Shown piece after piece: positions 48,030-56,708 of a DNA stretch of 64,000 bases. How positions within the stretch are numbered: the stretch's first letter is position 1; each line of letters starts with the position of its first letter. A model generated the notes under the pieces. That model saw nothing but the letters and a program-made list of their open reading frames with translations. It made no database searches and had not been told where the DNA came from. The position numbers and the translations under genes are program-made. The stretch is from UBA5951 sp012269555 (GTDB lineage Bacteria > Pseudomonadota > Alphaproteobacteria > Puniceispirillales > Puniceispirillaceae): contig JAYQTS010000003.1 in NCBI GenBank assembly GCA_038147755.1, positions 62,001 to 126,000 of the forward strand, read 5' to 3'.

Positions 48030-48809
48030 ATGAATAACAATGTTAAAACAGATTTTAAATTATATAATGCACCTCAATCTACTTGCAGTCAGCGTGTTCG
48101 TTTTGCTTTACATACTAAGAAATTAGGATTTAGTGAAGTTTTGCTTGATTTATTTAGTGGTGACCAGCTGAAGCCAGAATATCTCAATATCAATCCTAAC
48201 GGCGTTGTTCCAGCTTTAGATCATAAGGGTAAAATAATACTAGATAGCGCTGTGATACTTGAGTATTTAGAGGATATTTGTCCAAAAATTTTTCCTATGC
48301 GTTCAGCTGATCCTGTTAAGGCAGCGGAGATGCGAACTATGATGCGCTTTATTGATGAGGTGCCAACGCCTGCTATAAGAGTTCCATCTTACAATCTTGC
48401 TTTTTTACCTCACTTTCAGAGTATGAGCAAAGAAGAATTTCAAGCATTAGCGGACTCAAAGCCTCTAAGAAGAGAATTTTTATTAAAGATGGGACAAACA
48501 GGATTTTCAGAAACAGATATGAATGAAGCTTTGTCACGTTTGAAGCGAGGAGTTCAAAGAATGAATGAGTGGATTGAACACTCAGGTGGTCCATGGTTTC
48601 AGGGAAATGATATTAGTTATGCAGATATTGCTATCATGCCAGTAATTATAAGACTTGAGGATATCAACCTGTCTCACTTCTGGGACGATTTTCCAGGCAT
48701 TTCGAATTGGATCGAACTGATTAAGTCATTGGATGCTTTTACTAAGACTTTTTATTACGGTTCGCTTTTAACTCAAAAATATCCTCATTTAAGTAAAAAT
48801 AAAAAATAG
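48030..48809 (+). CDS. Glutathione S-transferase (possible maleylpyruvate isomerase)
   Basis: A 259-residue GST. The thioredoxin-like domain begins KLYNAPQSTCSQRVRFALHTKKLGF with Ser/Cys at the glutathione site, and NPNGVVPALDHKGKIILDSAVILEYLED holds the cis-Pro and the ES-like glutathione contact. The helical domain ends with GPWFQGNDISYADIAIMPVIIRLED. The STCSQRVRFAL motif recalls zeta-class enzymes. A fumarylpyruvate-hydrolase-like gene starts 20 bases downstream, which supports a cis-trans isomerase role, though beta-etherase-like GSTs cannot be excluded. Confidence 0.82.
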   Translation: MNNNVKTDFKLYNAPQSTCSQRVRFALHTKKLGFSEVLLDLFSGDQLKPEYLNINPNGVVPALDHKGKIILDSAVILEYLEDICPKIFPMRSADPVKAAEMRTMMRFIDEVPTPAIRVPSYNLAFLPHFQSMSKEEFQALADSKPLRREFLLKMGQTGFSETDMNEALSRLKRGVQRMNEWIEHSGGPWFQGNDISYADIAIMPVIIRLEDINLSHFWDDFPGISNWIELIKSLDAFTKTFYYGSLLTQKYPHLSKNKK

Positions 48810-48829
48810 ACCCAAAGTGAGGTATTAGA

Positions 48830-49516
48830 ATGACTAATTTAGTAATAAAAAAACCACTCAGTGTTTATTTGCCAGTAGCAGGGAGTGAATCTAATTTTCC
48901 AGTTAGAAGGGTATATTGTATAGGAAGAAATTATGCCGAACATGCGCGTGAAATGGGTCATGACCCAGATAGAGATCCCCCTTTCTTTTTTCAGAAAAAT
49001 CCGGATAACATAGTATTAGATGGGCGTTTTAAATACCCTACTATGTCCTCTGATGTTCATCATGAAGTCGAGATGATTGTAGCGTTAAAATCTGGCGGGA
49101 GTTCTATATCTGTTTCTTCTGCAAACCAGCATATTTTTGGATATGGTATTGGTTTTGACATGACTAGACGAGATTTACAACATCAAGCCAAAAAAATGGG
49201 TAGGCCATGGGAGGTGGGTAAAGCATTCGAGCAATCTGCTCCATGTAGTGAATTACACCCAATCGAAACAACTGGGGTTATAGAGAAAGGTAAAATTTCG
49301 CTTCACGTAAATGGTGAAATTCGCCAGAATGCAGACCTTTCGGACATGATTTGGTCGGTCCCAGAAATGATATCAATATTATCAGAGTATTTTGAGTTAT
49401 CAGCTGGCGATATCATTCTAACTGGCACTCCGGCAGGTGTTGGTGCTGTCAGGCCAGGTGATAAAATGAACGCTTACATAGAACGACTTGGCGAATTTGT
49501 TGTTATAGTTCATTAA
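48830..49516 (+). CDS. Fumarylpyruvate hydrolase-like FAH-family enzyme
   Basis: A 228-residue protein without the N-terminal cap found in the 7440 homologue. FPVRRVYCIGRNYAEHAREMGHDPDRDPPFFFQKN, then HHEVEMIVALKSG (metal Glu), GYGIGFDMTRRDLQHQAKKMGRPWEVGKAFEQSAP and ILTGTPAGVGAV match fumarylpyruvate hydrolases such as NagK closely. It would cleave fumarylpyruvate to fumarate and pyruvate, the last step of glutathione-dependent gentisate breakdown. The GST just upstream is the likely isomerase. No gentisate dioxygenase gene is evident next to it. Confidence 0.85.
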   Translation: MTNLVIKKPLSVYLPVAGSESNFPVRRVYCIGRNYAEHAREMGHDPDRDPPFFFQKNPDNIVLDGRFKYPTMSSDVHHEVEMIVALKSGGSSISVSSANQHIFGYGIGFDMTRRDLQHQAKKMGRPWEVGKAFEQSAPCSELHPIETTGVIEKGKISLHVNGEIRQNADLSDMIWSVPEMISILSEYFELSAGDIILTGTPAGVGAVRPGDKMNAYIERLGEFVVIVH

Positions 49517-49526
49517 ATACATTTTT

Positions 49527-50675
49527 TTAATTATTTTTAGGTGTTTGCCTGTTAAGTTTTTCTTTTAACCAACGAAATGATTCAGGGGCCCAATCAGAGA
49601 AATATTTAAATGCACAATGGCCAGCATCTGGATAGATCCTAGCCTCTCTTCCGAGTGCAGGGCCGTTTTCTAGCATAAAATAAATATTGCCTATCGGAGC
49701 TAAGTGATCTTTTTTTCCATTTATCATTAAGATAGGCATAGTAATGTTATCCAGGACTCCTTGTTCTGGAAGCGCCCATTGCGTATATAACTCATTTTCC
49801 TTTTCAATACTCCACTCAGGAAAGGTTAAGGGACCATTTTTGGGTCCAAATTTGTACTGAGAACGACTAGACCTAGCTTCCACATAATCTAAAAGCTCTT
49901 GATCTGTCATTTGATACCCAAAATGATGCCCCGCAGATGCTACAACAGCTTTCACCATTTTAGGGTAATGTCCAGCAAGTTGCATAACGGAATAGCCGCC
50001 TCTGCTTATGCCAAATGCACCAATTCTCTCAGGATCAACGCTTGGCAGTGATGCCAAATAATCTATTGCAGCAATCCACGCTGAGACGGATTCAGGTTTC
50101 CAAGGCATCAGATTATCTCCAGTGCCAGGTGCGTCCATTACCAAAGCGACCATGTCATTTTCAATGCAAAAATCTCCGGCCCATCCTCTGTCCTCTTTGA
50201 ACATATCAGCTCCACACATTATGAGGACAGCAGCATGTTGTTTTTTTTGACTAGGAACGCGCAAATGACATTTTATCTCATGTCCTTTATGCTCGATTAT
50301 GATTTCTTGAACTTTTGGCTCTAAATGAGTGCACGATTTTTTGTATGCTCTGTTACAATCGTCACTGATAGATTTTTTCATATCTGAAATGGAACCGGGA
50401 AATCTGCCAATAGAGTAATATGTGCGCGCCTGCAGGAAGCATTTTCTTGCTTCTTGAAACTTTCCTTCAGTTTCAAGCTTATCACCTTTGTTTTCATAGT
50501 TCTCTCCAGCTTCTCTCCATAGGGGCACCCATTCTTCCTCATTAGTACCGGAAACTCGATCGACATAAGATTGAAGGTATTTCATATCCTCTATCATAGA
50601 TAGCCAGCGTCTATAGAAACCAGCGTGATCAATTCTGGTCGGGTTCTCATCTGGAATACTGACGTACGAGGCCAT
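49527..50675 (-). CDS. FrsA-like alpha/beta hydrolase
   Basis: A 382-residue hydrolase with an N-terminal helical cap (about 1-130, GKFQEARKCFLQARTYYSIGRFP) and an alpha/beta domain. The nucleophile elbow is IGAFGISRGGYSVMQLAG (about Ser226), the acid region is MINGKKDHLAPIGN, and the His is in DAGHCAFKY. It is a paralogue in layout of the hydrolase at 44870 but diverged. Its ATG overlaps the GntR stop as TAATG, so it is coupled to the regulator gene upstream and probably controlled by it. Confidence 0.8.
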   Translation of the reverse strand: MASYVSIPDENPTRIDHAGFYRRWLSMIEDMKYLQSYVDRVSGTNEEEWVPLWREAGENYENKGDKLETEGKFQEARKCFLQARTYYSIGRFPGSISDMKKSISDDCNRAYKKSCTHLEPKVQEIIIEHKGHEIKCHLRVPSQKKQHAAVLIMCGADMFKEDRGWAGDFCIENDMVALVMDAPGTGDNLMPWKPESVSAWIAAIDYLASLPSVDPERIGAFGISRGGYSVMQLAGHYPKMVKAVVASAGHHFGYQMTDQELLDYVEARSSRSQYKFGPKNGPLTFPEWSIEKENELYTQWALPEQGVLDNITMPILMINGKKDHLAPIGNIYFMLENGPALGREARIYPDAGHCAFKYFSDWAPESFRWLKEKLNRQTPKNN

Positions 50676-51414
50676 TATTCAACTCCTGTATCAATTTTTA
50701 TAAGTCGAAGAATTTCATCTTGAGCATCTTTGACTTCAATATCAATTATTAGTTTAGCTTTAGAAATATCCTTTTGTAAAATAGCTTGATAAAGATTTGA
50801 CAAATTTTTAAGACTTCGTTGTTGTCGCTTTGGATCCCGATTTGGATGCATGAGCCCAAGAGTGCGCCAGCGCCAAGACTGACAGGTAAGAGTGTCAATC
50901 AGCCCAGATAAAACTTGATTACCTGCATATAAATAAATAATTTCAAAGAATTTATTTTTCTGCTTTATGATTAAGTCTGGCGACCTTTTTTTAATGATGT
51001 TTCAAGTTGCCTAAAACTATCTTTTAATTTTTTGAGTGTTTTTTCGGATTGATTTTCAATAAAAAGACTAACAGCCAATTTTTCAAGAGTCGCACGTATC
51101 AAATAAATCTCATAAGCCTCTGAGGCAGACATTATACGAACTCTTGGTCCAACTTGAGGTTCAACTGTGATAAGCTTTTCTGTCTCAAGTTGTCTTATTG
51201 CTTCACGTATCACCGTCCGAGAGACACCTAAAGTTTCAATTAGCTCTCTTTCTTTAATGCGAGCGCCTGGTTTATAATCTCCACGAATAATTTTATCTCT
51301 AAGGTACAGATGTGCCTGTGCTCTCAATGGTGCTGCATCTCTAGCGATAAACGATGTTTTTTTTTCATTTTTTCTTGACAAAATGATCATCCAATTAGAC
51401 TTTAATCTCGTCAT
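50675..51414 (-). CDS. GntR-family (FadR-type) transcriptional regulator, frame broken once
   Basis: About 245 residues after repair. The winged helix is AQAHLYLRDKIIRGDYKPGARIKERELIETLGVSRTVIREAIRQLETEKLITVEPQVG (about 30-88). The FCD-type effector domain follows. The frame ends at 50971 because of seven T on the plus strand (50986-50992); one added base continues through SWRWRTLGLMHPNRDPKRQQR and KDAQDEILRLIKIDTGVE to 50675. It is divergent from the Gfo/Idh gene 50 bases away and coupled to the hydrolase, so it probably controls both sides. Confidence 0.87.
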
Positions 51415-51463
51415 ACGATATTATTGTTTGAAGAAATTGAAAAGAAAAAAATTGGAGTGTTAG

Positions 51464-52534
51464 ATGAATATTCAATCGCCTGTAAAATTAGGAATTGTAG
51501 GACTAGGCAGGTGGGCCAAAGTACTTACCAACGCAGCACAAAAGTCAGATAAATTGCAGATTATTGCAGGGCACTCACGTTCTGAAGAAAAACGAGATGC
51601 TTTCACACAACAATTTGGCATTAATACATATGGAAGCCTCCAAGAAATTCTGGCAATGCCAGATATTGAAGGTGTAATAATTACTGTTCCAAATGAACAG
51701 CATTTTTCAATTGCCAAACAGATTGCAGAGGCTGGCAAGCATGTTTACACGGAAAAACCAATTTCTAATATTTTAGCTGACGGTCTTAGAATGGAAATGC
51801 TACAAAAAAAACACAATATAATAATGACTGTTGGCCATAGTGCAAGACTGCTTAAAGGCATACAAATGATGAAAGAACATCTTGATGATGGCTCTCTTGG
51901 TAAACTAGCTTTTATAGAAGCTAATTTTTCTAATGAAAGAGCGCTCGAACTAACACCTGATACATGGCGATGGTATCGTGATAGGGCTCCAGGTGGACCA
52001 CTATCTCAATTAGCTATTCATATGTTTGATATATTGCACTACCTTGGAGGAGATGTAGAAGGGGTCTCTTCTATAGCGTCAAAGTTATCACCGGTGGGAG
52101 CAGAAGTTGACGACCAATCTATGTCAACCATTCGTTTCAAGAACGGAGTTGTTGGTTATGTAGGAAGTTGTTGGACATCTCCAGGAATATTCTCTACCCG
52201 GGTATTTGCACAGGCGGGATTAATGCATTTTGAGCTAGATTTTGCCTCTTGGGATGAACCAGAGAATCTGCATAAAAGTTCTTCTCTTTATATCCAGCGT
52301 GGAAAAGATGGCTATGGTTTACGGGAGGATTTAAAGATTTTTTCAGGAAACATGTTTCAAGACGAATTGGAAATTTTTGCAGACGCGTGTCGTTCGGGCT
52401 CCGCTACAAAGCTCACAGCTCATGATGGGAATGTGGCTGTCGCTATGGTTTACGCAGCGCTTAAATCTGTAGAAAACAATGCAGTAATGGTTTCAGTTGA
52501 TGAAGTTATGTCAGAGGCATCGGCTGAGATTTAA
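51464..52534 (+). CDS. Gfo/Idh/MocA family oxidoreductase
   Basis: A 356-residue NAD(P)-dependent oxidoreductase. The Rossmann start is KLGIVGLGRWAKVLTNAAQ, and VPNEQHFSIAKQIAEAGKHVYTEKPIS holds the EKP Lys (about 96). The alpha/beta C-terminal domain includes TWRWYRDRAPGGPLSQLAIHMFDILHYLGG, where the GGPLxxxxxHxxD pattern carries catalytic residues. It is divergent from the GntR regulator with a 50-base gap, and starts the plus-strand series with creatininase-family, cupin and hydroxyacid dehydrogenase genes. It probably acts on a sugar- or polyol-like acid. Confidence 0.87.
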   Translation: MNIQSPVKLGIVGLGRWAKVLTNAAQKSDKLQIIAGHSRSEEKRDAFTQQFGINTYGSLQEILAMPDIEGVIITVPNEQHFSIAKQIAEAGKHVYTEKPISNILADGLRMEMLQKKHNIIMTVGHSARLLKGIQMMKEHLDDGSLGKLAFIEANFSNERALELTPDTWRWYRDRAPGGPLSQLAIHMFDILHYLGGDVEGVSSIASKLSPVGAEVDDQSMSTIRFKNGVVGYVGSCWTSPGIFSTRVFAQAGLMHFELDFASWDEPENLHKSSSLYIQRGKDGYGLREDLKIFSGNMFQDELEIFADACRSGSATKLTAHDGNVAVAMVYAALKSVENNAVMVSVDEVMSEASAEI

Positions 52535-52656
52535 TTCTTATATTGTCTTAGTTGTATAAGTAGATAGCATAAAATTTTTAAATTAAACGTTACTATCTTT
52601 TTGAGAAATTTTGATTGATAGTGGGATATTAGTTGTAGATTACAAGGAACTATGAA

Positions 52657-53463
52657 GTGTCATTACATAGCAGAAAATTAGAGTTACTTACTCAGCCAGA
52701 AGTGGCAAGACAACTTGAAAATAATCCTTTGATAATTTTACCGGCAGGAAGTGTTGAACAGCACGGACCACATTTGCCCGCTGGAACCGATATTTTCGCT
52801 GCCTATATTATCGCAGAACGAATAGCAGAAAAAATGGATGGTTTAGTCGTGCCAGGCGGACCATTAGGAGTTACCCCATTTCATATGCCTTACGAAGCTA
52901 CAATAACGTTATCTCATGAAACTTATATTCGCGTAGTATACGAAACATGTCAGTCGCTTGCTCAGCATGGAGCAAAACGTCTTATGATTGTAAATTGGCA
53001 TGAGGGCAATTCATCATCTCTTGCCATTGCTGCCGAGCGTTTGCACAGGGAATGTGGCTTGAGTGTATTGACTGTTCAGGCCTGTTATGTGGCATCCGAA
53101 CTATATGGTCCAACTTCAGGTGGTTTAACTCACGGTGGGGAAATCGAAACGCTTGCTATTTTGGCGGCCCATCCAGAGCTTGTTCACCTTGATAGAATAG
53201 AGGGTTCGTCAGACCATAAACATGGGTCTAGGATGGATAAGTTAAGAAGAACACGCTCGTATCAGCCAGTTTTAACAGACATACGTACAATCGCTCCAAC
53301 TGGTTGGTATGGTGATCCTAGTCGGGCTACTATAGAAAAAGGAAAGCAAATGCTTGAAGATCTTGGAAATGCTATTTCACAGGAGGCTAGTGAAATTTTT
53401 ACGCTTCTTGATGAAGTTAATGGAGGCATTGCCACTTTAGATAAAATGGCAAAAGAGGGATAA
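52657..53463 (+). CDS. Creatininase-family amidohydrolase
   Basis: A 268-residue protein. LPAGSVEQHGPHLPAGTDIFAA (about 29-50) gives the E, H and D metal ligands, and MIVNWHEGNSSSLAIAAERLHRE the HxGN-like motif, here NWHEGN rather than the usual NGHGGN. GGLTHGGEIETLAILAAHPE carries another Glu. The start is a GTG with AAGGA about 9 bases upstream. The family includes creatininase, formamide hydrolases and MftE peptidase. The neighbours (cupin 3 bases downstream, hydroxyacid dehydrogenase) do not specifically point to creatinine. Confidence 0.82.
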   Translation: MSLHSRKLELLTQPEVARQLENNPLIILPAGSVEQHGPHLPAGTDIFAAYIIAERIAEKMDGLVVPGGPLGVTPFHMPYEATITLSHETYIRVVYETCQSLAQHGAKRLMIVNWHEGNSSSLAIAAERLHRECGLSVLTVQACYVASELYGPTSGGLTHGGEIETLAILAAHPELVHLDRIEGSSDHKHGSRMDKLRRTRSYQPVLTDIRTIAPTGWYGDPSRATIEKGKQMLEDLGNAISQEASEIFTLLDEVNGGIATLDKMAKEG

Positions 53464-53466
53464 CGA

Positions 53467-53829
53467 ATGGCGCAAAAAATAAAGGCTGGAAATGCTGAGC
53501 GTCTATTTTTGCCAGGTCGGGTATCTCATCAAATTGCAAGCGCTGGCGCAGGAGCAGATAATATATGCGTTCGGCTAGTTGAAATTGAGCCAGAACATCA
53601 ACAATCATTTAAACGAAATAGACATTACCATCCCGATGTTGAGGAATGTATTTATGTTCTTGAAGGAGAGGGGTGTACGTATGCAGATACGGGTGAATAT
53701 TCAATGTCAGTGGGTGATACTCTGATTATGCCACCTAATGAGCAACACGTAACACGTAACACAGGTGGGTCTACATTAAAATTATTATGTTTTTTCCCCA
53801 CTGGTAAGGTAACCATCATAGGTGAGTAA
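53467..53829 (+). CDS. Small cupin protein
   Basis: A 120-residue single-cupin protein. Motif 1 is RHYHPDVEECIYVLEGEG (about 56-73, two His and a Glu), and motif 2 is GDTLIMPPNEQHVTRNTGG (about 87-105, His). All the usual metal ligands are present. Such small cupins bind a divalent metal and may be isomerases, dioxygenases or sensors. It starts three bases after the creatininase-family stop and its end overlaps the next gene, so the three form one operon. Confidence 0.8.
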   Translation: MAQKIKAGNAERLFLPGRVSHQIASAGAGADNICVRLVEIEPEHQQSFKRNRHYHPDVEECIYVLEGEGCTYADTGEYSMSVGDTLIMPPNEQHVTRNTGGSTLKLLCFFPTGKVTIIGE

Positions 53830-54859
53830 GAAATTAGAGCCGGAACTAGTAATGTCATCAATTGATTTAAAAGAGCACATAATTTGCCTTAGACCAGAGT
53901 CAGATTTTATAGAGTTTGATGCTGTTGCACCGGCCAGATTTTCGGTTGAGTATTTAAAGCCAGATGATTTTTCTTTAGCTCGCTATGCGGAGCAGACGAG
54001 AGCATTAATTATTCCAGCAGTTGGTCCAAAAATACCTAACGAGATATTCAAAAACTCAAACATTGAGATGGTTCAGGTTACTGGGGCAGGGATAGATAGA
54101 CTTGACCCAGAGTATTGTCGTTTTAACAAGATTGCTGTGTGTAACGTTCAGGGTGTGAGCGCGTTTGCAGTTGCTGAATATTGTATTGCTTCTGCAATTA
54201 CTTTATCAAGGCAGTTACATCTCGGAAATAGTGCAATTAAGGAAGGAAAATATGCTTCCATCCGCTTAAAGATGTTGGAAAAAAAAATGGTGTCTCTTGC
54301 AGGACAAAACGTCGGAATTATCGGATTTGGTAGTATAGGTAGAGAAACTGCTAGGTTATTCAAAATGATGGGCTGTGAGATTTCATGTTTTGATCTTTTT
54401 CCGCCGGACCAAAAAGAAACAGAAAAAGTTGGAGCAACAATTTGTGATTTGTCATCATTATTATCACAAAGTGATATTGTATCTCTTCATGTTCCATTAA
54501 CAACAGAAACAAAAGGCCTTATTTCAAAATCCGAGCTTAAATTAATGAAAAAAAATGCAATTCTTATAAATGCTGCAAGAGGGGGAGTTGTAAATGAATT
54601 TGATCTTGCATCCGCAATTGAGTCAGAACAAATCAAAGGTGCTGTTGTAGATGTATATAGTCGAGAACCGGCATCATCTGACAATCCCTTGTTAAACATC
54701 TCAAAGGCTGCGATGGACCGAGTATTATATTCACCTCACATTGCTGGCATTACAAAACAATCTTGGACAGAATTATTTAGTCAATCCTGGAGTAACCTGT
54801 CTTTATTTTTGATAACAAACCGCTTAATAACAGACAAATTTAGAATTATTTATCCTTAA
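53822..54859 (+). CDS. D-isomer-specific 2-hydroxyacid dehydrogenase (phosphoglycerate dehydrogenase-like)
   Basis: About 345 residues from the GTG at 53822, which overlaps the cupin stop by eight bases; an ATG at 53852 preceded by GGAAC is an alternative. The NAD fold is NVGIIGFGSIGRETARLFKMMGC (about 162-184). The catalytic Arg is in INAARGGVVNEFDLASAI, the Glu in VYSREPASSDNPL, and the His in YSPHIAGITKQSW. It reduces a 2-oxoacid or oxidises a D-2-hydroxyacid. It is the last gene of the series that starts at 51464. Confidence 0.85.
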   Translation: MSKKLEPELVMSSIDLKEHIICLRPESDFIEFDAVAPARFSVEYLKPDDFSLARYAEQTRALIIPAVGPKIPNEIFKNSNIEMVQVTGAGIDRLDPEYCRFNKIAVCNVQGVSAFAVAEYCIASAITLSRQLHLGNSAIKEGKYASIRLKMLEKKMVSLAGQNVGIIGFGSIGRETARLFKMMGCEISCFDLFPPDQKETEKVGATICDLSSLLSQSDIVSLHVPLTTETKGLISKSELKLMKKNAILINAARGGVVNEFDLASAIESEQIKGAVVDVYSREPASSDNPLLNISKAAMDRVLYSPHIAGITKQSWTELFSQSWSNLSLFLITNRLITDKFRIIYP

Positions 54860-55667
54860 GTTTTTAAATTAATTATCTTGGTTCCAAATTTTTCAACGCG
54901 CTCAAAAGCTGCTTTTCCTTCGTCTCGTCTTTTCTCTTCTGTTATGTCACCCCAATCTATTACAGCTGACTTATAAGCTGGACGAGAAATAATATTTTCA
55001 AACCAGTTGTTTAATGCAGTCATTTTTGACCATAACGGGGCCATCTGGAACGAGCTTAAGCGCGTGAGATAAACAACAAGTGATATATCTGCCAGCGAAT
55101 AACTATTCCCTGCCAACCACTTATTTGATTGAAGATGTTGATTCATTTCAGAGAAAAGTTCTTTAAACGCTTGAACAGACGGAGGTAGAAGTGGGCTTTC
55201 TAAACCCATCTCAATGTTAATCTTGTCGTTATTCTTTCGAACGCCATCGCGCATTTTTGTATAATAATCTGCCAACTGTTCTTTGTCTGTTTTTTTGTAG
55301 ATATGACGATTTACTATACAAACACCTATGGTTCTGCTGGCAACATGAATTCCATCTTCTATTTTACGCATCCACAATCGCATTTTGGCTACTTCTTTTG
55401 GGTCTTTTGAGCGAAGATTGATGTGATTTGGATATGCATCTTCTAGATATTCTAAAATGAGAGTTGATCCGGAAGCGTAAACGCCCCATCTTTTAAGAGT
55501 GGTATAAGACCTTTTGGATTATACTTATGGAAATCATCGGGCCTTTGGCTGGCATCACCAAGCGCTGTGTCCACAATCACGCTTTTCCATTCCAAGCCTT
55601 TTTCTTCAAGGCCTAGACGCACCCTTTGTGCGGCAGTGGAGCGGTCATAATGATAAAGTGTAAGCAT
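54856..55667 (-). CDS. Glutathione S-transferase, frame broken once
   Basis: A GST of about 270 residues after repair. The N-terminal domain is LTLYHYDRSTAAQRVRLGLEEKGLEW and NPKGLIPLLKDGAFT. The first part stops at 55452; a one-base shift just before the GSTLILEYLEDAYPNH segment near 55465-55475 restores the glutathione-binding ES/S region and links to MRLWMRKIEDGIHVASRTIG. The C-terminal domain has SNKWLAGNSYSLADISLVVYLTRL. The stop overlaps that of the convergent dehydrogenase by four bases. The substrate is unknown. Confidence 0.82.
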
Positions 55668-55692
55668 TCAGCAAACCCCTTTGTTATTTTAA

Positions 55693-56636
55693 TCACAAAT
55701 CTGCAATATTATAAGACACTCCTACCGGTATAATAGCATATGGATTTATTTTAAGGTGTGAAAGGTAGTAATGATCAATTACGTGGTCAAGCTTGATTGT
55801 AGAAAGAACTTTTGGAGTATCAAGTAATCGATGCATGTAGCTATGAACGTTTGATAATCACGCAGTTTTTTCTTATTACATTTAAAATGATAATAATAAA
55901 TTGGGTCAAAACGAACCAATGTTGGAAGTAGACGCCAATCTACTTCACATGCTTCATCACCAAGAAGAAAAAAATTTTCATTTAAAATTTTCTCTAATTC
56001 GTCGAGTGTTTTAAATAATAAATCAACTGCTTTAATATAAGCTTCTTGTGATTTTGCAAAACCCACACGGTAAACTCCATTATTCAACCCGCGATATATT
56101 AAATCATTCATGGACTGAAGTTTTTGATTATCATAAAATTTCGTCATCCGGTTTTCATCTTGGCCAGTAAGGGCACAGAACGGTCCATCTAGCATTCTGA
56201 TTATTTCAGAGGATTCGTTATTCACAATTGTTTTGGTTTTTTTATCCCAAAGTGTTGGAACTGTTACTTTACCTGTAAATTTATTATCCACGTGAGTATA
56301 CAACTCATGTAAGTAATCTATTTTTAAACCAGTATTGTTACAAACGTCAGAATACTCTTTAAAATGCCAACCATCCGGATAGCTAATAGGATGTACAATT
56401 GAGACACCGATTATGTCTTCAAGATTTAAAAGCGCACGATACAGTAAGGCACGATGTGCCCATGGACATGCATAAGCAACAATTAATTCATATCTTCCAG
56501 CTTCTGCAGGAAAGTCACCTTTGCCTGGATCAGTAATAAAATTCCGATATGGAGATTCAGGACGAATAAAACTTCCATCGGGCGCCTGTTTGCCTTCAAA
56601 ATTGGCGCCCCAAACGCCGTCCACTAGCATACCCAT
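55693..56636 (-). CDS. Glutathionyl-hydroquinone reductase (Xi-class GST, YqjG/ECM4 family), frame broken once
   Basis: About 314 residues after repair. It begins MLVDGVWG and has ESPYRNFITDPGKGDFPAEAGRYELIVAYACPWAHRALLYR, with the reactive Cys57 in the diagnostic CPWAHR. DEACEVDWRLLPTLVRFDPIYYYHFKCN is the C-terminal signature. The frame error lies at three T on the plus strand (55850-55852); one added base reads DYQNVHSYMHRLLDTPKV and continues to KINPYAIIPVG, the expected end, with stop at 55693. The enzyme reduces glutathionyl-hydroquinones, which fits a neighbourhood of aromatic-ring catabolism. Confidence 0.9.
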
Positions 56637-56660
56637 CTTAAATTTTCCTATTTATACATA

Positions 56661-56689
56661 AAGAAGGCCAGCAATTTGCCGGCCTTCTT
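56661..56689 (-). terminator. Terminator hairpin after the ABC binding-protein gene
   Basis: AAGAAGGCC (56661-56669) and GGCCTTCTT (56681-56689) pair perfectly, extended by an inner GC pair after one mismatch. Read on the minus strand, it lies about 20 bases after the binding-protein stop and is followed by a T-rich stretch. Confidence 0.8.
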
Positions 56690-56708
56690 ATTTATAGCCA
56701 ATTTATAT

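Noticed and set aside
30364..53463. Complete creatinine to sarcosine to glycine pathway (creatininase-family, creatinase-like and sarcosine oxidase genes)
   Set aside because: The three parts are spread over 23 kb in separate operons. The creatininase-family protein has a variant NWHEGN motif, and the M24 proteins cannot be assigned as creatinase from sequence. It stays a hypothesis only.
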